NCBI GenBank assembly: GCA_018224505.1
Contig: JAGTVD010000062.1
Span: 1-12,142, forward strand
DNA from: Desulfatitalea sp.
Lineage (GTDB): Bacteria > Desulfobacterota > Desulfobacteria > Desulfobacterales > Desulfosarcinaceae
Length of the DNA: 12,142 nt
Direction of reading: 5' to 3'
The notes under the pieces: generated by a model
What the model was told of the DNA's origin: nothing
What the model saw: the letters and a program-made list of their open reading frames with translations, nothing else
The model's database searches: none
Shown: piece after piece, positions 7,302 to 12,142 of the stretch
How positions within the stretch are numbered: the first letter of the stretch is position 1
Layout: each line of letters begins with the position of its first letter
Position numbers and translations under genes: made by a program

Positions 7302-8726
7302 TCACAGCTGGGCCAAAAGCCGAGTGTGAATATTGTCGAAGCCGCCATTGGACATGATCAGCACCACATCCCCGGGTCGCACCCGTTCCGCCAGCCATAG
7401 GAGAATGGCATCGGTGTCCGGGAAGAAATGGGCCTGCTTGCCCCTGGCCTGCAGATCGGTTACCAGCCGGGCGGAAGAAAAGCGTTGGCCCTCGGGGATT
7501 TTTTCCAGCTGCGGTGCCTGCCGGATGCATATTTCGTCGGCCGCTTCAAAGCTGTCCGGATAGACCGACTGGAAAATGTCCCGCCGGCTGGAGTTGGTGC
7601 GCGGCTCGAACACCGCGATCAGACGCCGCGATCCGTAAAAGGTTTTGACTGCCCGGACCGTCTCTCTTACGGCGGTGGGGTGATGGGCAAAATCGTCCAT
7701 CACCACGATGCCGTTTTTGACGCCGCGCACCTGTTGGCGCCGGCGCACCCCGCCGAAGCGCTCCAGGGCCTGCGCCGTGACCTCGGGCGAGATCCCCAGG
7801 CGCTCGGCCACCGCCACGCCGGACAACAGGTTGGTCAAATTGTGCATCCCGACCATGCGGGTCCTGAATGACGCGTAGAGCCGCTGTTCATGGTAAACGT
7901 CGAACAGCGTGTACGGCGGCGCGATCTGGACCGCACCCAGGCGCCACGGGGAGGCGAGCGCCTGCCCGTATGGGATCACGCGACAGGGCGCGTCGGGCAG
8001 CATTTCGGCCACCCGGGGGTCCTGGTCATAGGCCACCAGGGCCGCTTCCGGCCGGAGGCGCGTCACAAAATCCCGAAACGCGCGCTTCACATGGTCCAGA
8101 TCCGTAAAAATATCGGCATGGTCGAACTCGATGCCCGTGAGCACGGCGGTGTGGGGCGTGTAGTGCAGAAATTTAGGCCCCTTGTCGAAAAAGGCGGTAT
8201 CGTACTCATCGCCCTCAAGCACGATCCAATCCCCCTGCCCCACCTGGAAGTTGCTGTCGAAGTCAACCACGATGCCGCCGATGAGAAAGGAGGGGTCCAG
8301 TCCGGCGCAGTGCAGCAGCCAGGCGATGAACGAGGAGGTGGTGGTTTTGCCGTGGGTGCCGGTTACCACGATCTGCCGTTTACCGGCAGCGGCGAAGCGA
8401 TTGATCGCCTGGGGCATCGAGCAGAAGGGCAACCCCATGGCGGCCATGGCCACCGCTTCGGGGTTGTCCCGGGCGACCGCGTTGCCCACCACCACCAGGT
8501 CGGGCCGGTGGGCCAGATGTTCGGCTTTGAATCCTTCACGGATAACGATGCCCCGGGCCCGTAAAAAATCGCTCATGGGCGGGTAGACATGCTGGTCCGA
8601 ACCAGTGACCGAATAACCCATCTCCTTGAGCATGCAGGCCAGGGCTCCCATGGCCGTCCCGCACACCGCGATCAGATGCACACTGTGCACACGCTTGGGA
8701 ATGGAGGCTTCAAGTGCTGTGGTCAT
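7302..8726 (-). CDS. mpl: Mpl, UDP-N-acetylmuramate:L-alanyl-gamma-D-glutamyl-meso-diaminopimelate ligase
   Basis: This 474-residue protein is a Mur-ligase family enzyme that recycles murein tripeptide by joining it to UDP-MurNAc in the cytoplasm. The N-terminal Rossmann part begins HLIAVCGTAMGALA, the Mpl version of the MurC start, and continues VTGSD. The ATP-binding loop GTHGKTTT is at 123-130, EGDEYDTAFFDKGPKF follows, and the C-terminal domain carries DDFAHHPTAV, a signature of MurC/Mpl. The motif EYDTAFFD and the overall length favour Mpl over MurC. The ATG is preceded by AAGGA at about 8 nt. Its own promoter lies 60-90 bp upstream and faces away from the sigma-54 activator. The downstream SpoIIM-family gene begins 20 bp past the stop or overlaps it, depending on the start used. 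Confidence 0.93.
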   Translation of the reverse strand: MTTALEASIPKRVHSVHLIAVCGTAMGALACMLKEMGYSVTGSDQHVYPPMSDFLRARGIVIREGFKAEHLAHRPDLVVVGNAVARDNPEAVAMAAMGLPFCSMPQAINRFAAAGKRQIVVTGTHGKTTTSSFIAWLLHCAGLDPSFLIGGIVVDFDSNFQVGQGDWIVLEGDEYDTAFFDKGPKFLHYTPHTAVLTGIEFDHADIFTDLDHVKRAFRDFVTRLRPEAALVAYDQDPRVAEMLPDAPCRVIPYGQALASPWRLGAVQIAPPYTLFDVYHEQRLYASFRTRMVGMHNLTNLLSGVAVAERLGISPEVTAQALERFGGVRRRQQVRGVKNGIVVMDDFAHHPTAVRETVRAVKTFYGSRRLIAVFEPRTNSSRRDIFQSVYPDSFEAADEICIRQAPQLEKIPEGQRFSSARLVTDLQARGKQAHFFPDTDAILLWLAERVRPGDVVLIMSNGGFDNIHTRLLAQL

Positions 8727-8787
8727 CCGTGGTTTCCTTTACAAGAAAATGTGTTGCAAAAATTAAAGCATAGCCGCCAATGTGCCG

Positions 8788-8816
8788 AATATAAGTGAAA
8801 GGCACTTAAATCACAA
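8788..8816 (-). promoter_or_regulatory. Sigma-70-like promoter of mpl
   Basis: On the - strand TTGTGA (8816-8811), a 17 bp spacer and TATATT (8793-8788) form a good promoter match. Transcription would begin near 8781, giving a leader of about 55 nt before the mpl ATG. An inverted repeat sits in the spacer (separate entry). Confidence 0.6.
8792..8808. repeat. Inverted repeat inside the mpl promoter spacer
   Basis: TAAGTG (8792-8797) and CACTTA (8803-8808) are perfect 6 bp inverted arms around a 5 bp centre. They span most of the -10/-35 spacer of the predicted mpl promoter, so a dimeric DNA-binding protein bound there would affect mpl transcription. Such short repeats also arise by chance, and no regulator is identified. 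Confidence 0.4.
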
Positions 8817-8866
8817 GCGCACAAAGGATGGGTCACAGGACAACCGGCCACGTACGGTTTCATTAT

Positions 8867-8895
8867 TTGACACCCTATCCTATCTTGGTTATTAT
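8867..8895 (+). promoter_or_regulatory. Strong sigma-70-like promoter of the sigma-54 activator gene
   Basis: TTGACA (8867-8872), a 17 bp spacer and TATTAT (8890-8895) form a near-consensus promoter, the best in the window. Transcription would begin near 8902, giving a leader of about 95 nt. The activator itself thus appears to be made by housekeeping polymerase, not by sigma-54. Confidence 0.7.
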
Positions 8896-8996
8896 GTTGG
8901 TAATTCAACCTCAGCGGTGGCACGAATTCTCTCTGGCCGGATTCTCCGTATTCACAAACGGATTCGAAAACAAAACAACTTTTGGCAGATAAACCA

Positions 8997-10502
8997 ATGC
9001 CCCAGACCATTTCGGCCAGCGATGCGGCCCTTATCACCCATCTGAAGGAGATCTCTTCGTGGGTTTCGTCCGTGCAGGACCTGGACAAACTCCTGGAGCT
9101 GATCACCACCTCCGCGGCCCGCGTCATGCAGGCCAAGGCCGCCTCTCTGTTGCTGGTCGACCGAAAAACCAACACGCTCTATTTTCAGGTGGCCACCGGC
9201 GAAAAACGGGACGCGGTCAAGGAGTACCGGGTCAAAATGGGCCAGGGCATCGCAGGCCATGTGGCCCAGACCGGCCAGGCGCTGCTGATTGAGGATGTCC
9301 GTAACGATCCGCGCTGGTTCAAGGAGATCAGCGAATCCATCGGTTTCGAAACCCAGTCCATCGCCTGTGTCCCCCTCAAGCGCGACCGAATCATCATCGG
9401 TGTGATGCAGATCATCGACAAGGAGGATGGCCACCCCTTGTCCCGCGGCGACATGCGGCTGCTAGAAGAGTTCGCCACCCTAGCGGCACTGGCGCTGGGA
9501 CATGCCCAGAGCCTGGAAGAGGTCCGCCAGGAGAACCGCAACCTGAAGGCGGAGCTCAAGGTCCGCCACGAGATGGTGGGCCAGAGCGCCGCCCTGGAAA
9601 AGGTGATCGCCGATGGTCTGAAGGTGGCCAACTCCAAGGCCAGCGCCTTGATTCTGGGTGAAAGCGGGACCGGTAAGGAACTTCTGGCCCGCTTGATCCA
9701 CCGGGCCGGCCCCCGCAAGGACAAACCGCTGGTGGTGCTCAACACCGCCGCCCTGCCCGAGACCCTGTTGGAAGATGAGCTTTTCGGTCATGAAAAGGGG
9801 GCATTCACCGGGGCGGTCAGCCGAAAAATCGGAAAATTTGAACTGGCCCACGAAGGCACCCTCTTTCTGGATGAGATCGGCGAAATGACAGCCGGCATGC
9901 AGGCCAAACTGATGCGCGTCCTCCAGGAAGGTAATTTCTATCGCGTGGGCGGCAACATTCCGATCCTGGTGGATGTGCGCGTTATGTCGGCCACCAACAA
10001 AAAGCTGGAAGAGGAGGTGGCCGAAGGCCGCTTCCGGGAGGACCTCTACTACCGGCTCAATGTGGTTCAGATCAGCATGCCCACATTGCGCGAACGCCGG
10101 GAGGACATCCCCCTGCTGGCCGAGTACTTCCTGTCCATCTTCAGGGAAGAGACGGTGATGCCCCATCTGACGATTTCCAAATCCGCGATGGAAAAAATGA
10201 TGCAATACGATTGGCCGGGCAACATCCGCGAACTGCGCAACGCCATCGAGCGGGCCGTGGTAATGGGCAACGGCAAGGAGATCCTGCCCGAAGATCTGCC
10301 CATCACCACCAGCCGCACCCATTACCCGGGCTTGCAAGTGGGCTTGACCCTGGACGAAGCGCTCAACCAGTTCAAAAAAGAGTTCATCCTGCTCAATCTG
10401 AAACACACGGGCGGCAACCGCAGCAAGGCAGCCCAGATCATGTCCATTCAACGCACCTACCTGTCCCGGCTCATCTCCAAGTACAATGTCAAAGACATTT
10501 GA
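8997..10502 (+). CDS. Sigma-54-dependent transcriptional activator, GAF-AAA+-Fis HTH
   Basis: This 501-residue bacterial enhancer-binding protein remodels sigma-54 RNA polymerase using ATP. An N-terminal GAF sensory domain lies at about 20-180 (LDKLLELITTSAARVMQAKAAS through TLAALALGHA). A short coiled-coil linker leads to the AAA+ domain with Walker A GESGTGKE at 221-228, the sigma-54 contacting loop GAFTGA at 268-273 and Walker B LFLDE at about 289-293. The arginine-finger region RFREDLYYRLNV lies near 350. A Fis-type helix-turn-helix occupies about 455-501 (TGGNRSKAAQIMSIQRTYLSRLI). There is no receiver domain, so control is by ligand or partner rather than a classical histidine kinase, as in FhlA and NorR. 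The frame also opens with TTG at 8982 (five more residues); neither start has a good Shine-Dalgarno, so I prefer the ATG. Its targets are unknown. Confidence 0.93.
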   Translation: MPQTISASDAALITHLKEISSWVSSVQDLDKLLELITTSAARVMQAKAASLLLVDRKTNTLYFQVATGEKRDAVKEYRVKMGQGIAGHVAQTGQALLIEDVRNDPRWFKEISESIGFETQSIACVPLKRDRIIIGVMQIIDKEDGHPLSRGDMRLLEEFATLAALALGHAQSLEEVRQENRNLKAELKVRHEMVGQSAALEKVIADGLKVANSKASALILGESGTGKELLARLIHRAGPRKDKPLVVLNTAALPETLLEDELFGHEKGAFTGAVSRKIGKFELAHEGTLFLDEIGEMTAGMQAKLMRVLQEGNFYRVGGNIPILVDVRVMSATNKKLEEEVAEGRFREDLYYRLNVVQISMPTLRERREDIPLLAEYFLSIFREETVMPHLTISKSAMEKMMQYDWPGNIRELRNAIERAVVMGNGKEILPEDLPITTSRTHYPGLQVGLTLDEALNQFKKEFILLNLKHTGGNRSKAAQIMSIQRTYLSRLISKYNVKDI

Positions 10503-10667
10503 ACGGGTTGGTGCATCCGCTTTTTTTTGGGTTCAATGATTTGGGGGTCCGGCTGCACAAGGGTTTGGCAAGGTGGCAACGCTGACGCGAAAGGGTGACT
10601 GCCCGCCAGGCGATCAAAGACTGTCTACTTTCTGACACAGGGCGTCACCTGCAGTGCCAAAAATTGT

Positions 10668-10737
10668 CCGGCTCGCACATCGAAATGGCGCCGCTCAAAG
10701 TGCGCCGGTCCCAAAACATGGCGCGTCATCAGCGCCA
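10668..10737. other. Pair of adjacent stem-loops, unassigned
   Basis: The first stem pairs 10668-10671 and 10674-10678 with 10700-10708, nine base pairs with a two-base bulge and a loop of about 21 nt. The second pairs 10719-10724 with 10732-10737, six base pairs with a seven-base loop. Both contain TGGCGC. They do not match a riboswitch consensus that I know and no T-run follows. Confidence 0.35.
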
Positions 10738-10833
10738 CGGAACGGAGCTTTTGCTGTGAACACCCATAAAACAAGGGTTGGGGAATATTGGGCCACCATC
10801 GCACCGACGACAATTAAAACCAGGCCCCAAGCC

Positions 10834-10862
10834 TTACAATATGGCATTTTAATTGCATAAAT
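10834..10862 (+). promoter_or_regulatory. Predicted promoter of the M23 peptidase gene
   Basis: TTACAA (10834-10839), a 17 bp spacer ending in TGC, and ATAAAT (10857-10862) form a sigma-70-type promoter with an extended -10 (TGn). Transcription would begin near 10869, leaving a leader of about 105 nt. The leader includes a TTGGC-AG-GCCAA palindrome at about +11 to +22, a possible operator. Confidence 0.5.
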
Positions 10863-10974
10863 AGTGTTGACCGAAATGTTGGCAGGCCAAGGGATCACCA
10901 TCGTTCTCAGGCTACAGCCCGAAAAACCGGGCGTGATACTCAACGACAACTGCAGCCGCGCTGTTTAACGAGGT

Positions 10975-11907
10975 ATGATGCGAAAACATTACACACTCTT
11001 GATCATTGACGATAAAGGTAGCCCGATCCGGGAAATGCTCTTTTCCAAGCGGTTTTTCTGGTTGACCATCGCAACCCTCCTGGTGACCGTCGCCGGGCTT
11101 GTGGCGGGCCTGTCGCACTATAGCCGCATGCATCATAAGCTGACCGACGCCTCCCACCTGCAATTTCTGGTCGAGCAGAAACAGGCCGACCTTGAAAACC
11201 AGCGCCGGCAGATTCAAGCCTTTGCCGAAAATATCAACGACTTGAAAGCCAACGTGCTGGCCCTTGGGGATTTTGAACACAAAGTGCGTATTTTGGCCAA
11301 CCTGGAACACAAGGATAGCCAGGAGTCCTTCTTTTCCATCGGCGGCGGCTCCGTCCCGGAGAATCTGGACACCGGCCTTGAGCTCAAAGAGGATCACGGC
11401 CGCCTGATGCGGGCCATGCACACACAACTCAACCAGGTCCAGCAGGCTACCGCGGTTCAGCAAAAAAGCTTTGCCTCCCTGATGGACGGGTTAAAGGATA
11501 AGCGCAGTTTGTTGGCGGCCACGCCCTCCCTGCGTCCGGCCAAAGGGTGGGTTTCATCCGAATTCGGTTACCGGGTTTCGCCGTTTACCGGACGTCGGGA
11601 ACTGCACCGCGGCATGGACATAGCCAACCACAAGGGCACCCCCATCATCGCTCCAGCCGACGGGGTGGTCACCCATGCGGAAAACCAATGGTTGATCGGG
11701 AACATGGTCGCCATCGATCACGGATACGGCATGGTAACGCGATATGGTCATCTGGACAAATTTCTGGTCAAAAAGGGCGAGCGAATCCAACGAGGACAGA
11801 AGATTGCGCTGATGGGTAACACGGGTCGCAGTACCGGTCCCCATCTACACTACGAAGTGCGCCTCAACGGCGTACCGGTCGATCCGCGCAAATATATTCT
11901 GGACTGA
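10975..11907 (+). CDS. Membrane-anchored M23 (LytM-type) metallopeptidase
   Basis: This 310-residue protein probably cleaves peptidoglycan cross-bridges or stems in the periplasm. A short cytoplasmic N-terminus is followed by one membrane helix at about 28-47 (FFWLTIATLLVTVAGLVAGL). A charged, Gln-rich coiled coil spans about 55-180. The C-terminal peptidase M23 domain spans about 188-306. Its zinc ligands are H211 and D215 in HRGMD and H292 in HLH, with H259 (YGHL) as the catalytic histidine. All are present, so the domain should be active, unlike degenerate EnvC/NlpD-type LytM domains. Two ATG codons stand in a row (10975 and 10978) behind GAGG; the second has the more normal spacing. The gene stands alone between its promoter and a strong terminator. 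Related proteins often act in cell shape or division; the exact role here is not evident. Confidence 0.92.
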   Translation: MMRKHYTLLIIDDKGSPIREMLFSKRFFWLTIATLLVTVAGLVAGLSHYSRMHHKLTDASHLQFLVEQKQADLENQRRQIQAFAENINDLKANVLALGDFEHKVRILANLEHKDSQESFFSIGGGSVPENLDTGLELKEDHGRLMRAMHTQLNQVQQATAVQQKSFASLMDGLKDKRSLLAATPSLRPAKGWVSSEFGYRVSPFTGRRELHRGMDIANHKGTPIIAPADGVVTHAENQWLIGNMVAIDHGYGMVTRYGHLDKFLVKKGERIQRGQKIALMGNTGRSTGPHLHYEVRLNGVPVDPRKYILD

Positions 11908-11940
11908 TCCATCTTATAAGGGAACCACACGGCGGGGGAA

Positions 11941-11985
11941 ACAGAGCCGCGTAAGGCAAATGCCGTACGCGGCTCTGTTTTTTTC
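11941..11985 (+). terminator. Intrinsic terminator after the M23 peptidase gene
   Basis: Arms at 11941-11953 and 11966-11978 are perfectly complementary over 13 bp (ACAGAGCCGCGTA with TACGCGGCTCTGT). An inner GGC/GCC pair closes the loop, and seven T follow from 11978. This is a textbook Rho-independent terminator for the + strand, 33 bp beyond the stop. In the other direction only a short T-run follows, so it would serve hemL less well. Confidence 0.92.
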
Positions 11986-11987
11986 AT

Positions 11988-12142
11988 TTACAGAGACCTG
12001 AAAACCGATTCGGCGGCCTGGAGGGTCTGATCGATGGCATCGTCGCCGTGGGCTGCCGAGATAAAGAAGGCTTCGAACTGCGATGGTGCCAGGTAAACCC
12101 CCGCCGCCAACATCTTGCGGTAGTAGGTGCTGAAACGTTCCA
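11988..12142 (-). CDS. hemL: HemL, glutamate-1-semialdehyde 2,1-aminomutase, C-terminal end (partial)
   Basis: The last 50 codons and the TAA stop are visible; the rest lies beyond the right edge. The tail contains ERFSTYYRKMLAAGVYLAPS followed by QFEAFFIS and AHGDDAIDQTLQAA. GVYLAPSQFEA...S.AH is the conserved C-terminal stretch of HemL. The pyridoxal-phosphate enzyme converts glutamate-1-semialdehyde into 5-aminolevulinate in the C5 route to haem and other tetrapyrroles. The active-site lysine is outside the window. It is convergent with the M23 peptidase gene, and the terminator lies between the two. Other aminotransferase families end differently, so HemL is the clear choice. Confidence 0.9.
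   Translation of the reverse strand, partial: ERFSTYYRKMLAAGVYLAPSQFEAFFISAAHGDDAIDQTLQAAESVFRSL

Larger units (their letters stand above)
10503..10974. other. Intergenic region with no convincing gene; several hairpins
   Basis: These 472 bp separate the activator and the M23 peptidase gene. The open frames here are short, overlap each other on both strands, lack good ribosome binding sites and resemble no protein I recognise. Visible structure includes a run of eight T at 10521-10528 just after the activator without a clear preceding stem. A bulged stem-loop lies at 10668-10708 (CCGG-CGCAC pairing with GTGCG-CCGG), and a stem of TGGCGC with GCGCCA at 10719-10737. Nearer the peptidase gene are a promoter at 10834-10862, a TTGGC-AG-GCCAA palindrome at 10879-10890 and a small GCCCG/CGGGC hairpin at 10917-10932. 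The interval could hold a small RNA or gene debris; the sequence does not decide. Confidence 0.5.

Noticed and set aside
8918..8933. TGGCACG resembling a sigma-54 -24 element upstream of the activator
   Set aside because: The -12 half is missing: CTCT stands where TTGC is expected, so the invariant GC is absent. A strong sigma-70 promoter already explains expression.
8723..9175. - strand frame of 150 codons covering the mpl-activator gap
   Set aside because: It covers both divergent promoters and the start of the activator, resembles no known protein, and is best explained as chance.
10550..10615. Segment with GCACAAGGG, GGCAA and GACGCGAAA reminiscent of a cyclic di-GMP (GEMM) riboswitch
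   Set aside because: The order and spacing of the conserved pieces do not fit the GEMM consensus, and the GGGCAAACC and GACGCAAAGCC blocks are not present.
10779..10790. TGGGGAATATTG, identical to a conserved 16S rRNA stretch
   Set aside because: The match covers only about 12 bases and flanking bases do not continue it, so it is a coincidence and not an rRNA fragment.
10695..10949. - strand frame of 84 codons with a hydrophobic stretch, in the gap before the M23 gene
   Set aside because: The hydrophobic segment could mimic a small membrane protein. The frame overlaps the predicted promoter and other short frames on both strands, and no good ribosome binding site is seen.
1..12142. Mobile element, CRISPR array, tRNA or toxin-antitoxin pair
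   Set aside because: I looked for regular direct repeats, terminal inverted repeats with a transposase, cloverleaf-like sequence and small paired genes, and found none.

Overview
This 12.1 kb window has the gene content and organisation of a Gram-negative chromosome. It is GC-rich and densely coded, with short intergenic gaps. An Mpl murein-recycling ligase points to a diderm with meso-diaminopimelate peptidoglycan. A GAF/AAA+ sigma-54 activator and a GTTAAC-type BirA operator add to this. Together they suggest a Desulfobacterota (former Deltaproteobacteria) host, perhaps a Desulfobacterales member. That placement is an inference from family resemblance and no database was searched. All full-length genes look intact, and I see no insertion sequence, tRNA, rRNA, CRISPR array or prophage gene.

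Layout from left to right: (a) positions 1-102 are the 3' end of a GGDEF-domain gene on the + strand. The 163 bp that follow up to the convergent trkH show no convincing terminator. (b) trkA-trkH (3081 down to 266, - strand) encode a Trk-type potassium uptake system. The two genes overlap by one base (TGATG) and have their own sigma-70-like promoter. (c) birA, bioY, an ECF ATPase (bioM-like) and an ECF transmembrane gene (bioN-like) run from 6430 down to 3264 on the - strand. They form a self-contained biotin module of sensor/ligase plus ECF transporter. A GTTAAC-type BirA operator overlaps the birA promoter, so the module is probably repressed by its own first product when biotin is sufficient. 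(d) mpl and a SpoIIM/DUF95-family membrane gene (8726 down to 6640, - strand) are tightly coupled. (e) A GAF-AAA+-Fis sigma-54 activator (8997-10502, + strand) is divergent from mpl, and good sigma-70 promoters face both ways in the gap. (f) A 472 bp interval without a convincing gene contains short hairpins and ends in the promoter of (g) a membrane-anchored LytM/M23 peptidase (+ strand). That gene ends at a strong intrinsic terminator facing (h) the 3' end of hemL (- strand).

Functional themes are biotin supply and its feedback control, potassium uptake, and cell-wall turnover (Mpl and the M23 peptidase). The orphan sigma-54 activator sits in the middle of the cell-wall genes. Most of the window is ordinary core genome. 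The points most worth a second look are the autoregulated biotin module with a probable TTG start for birA, the regulator placed between cell-wall genes, SpoIIM coupled to mpl, and the structured gap at 10503-10833. I did not find a clearly new system.
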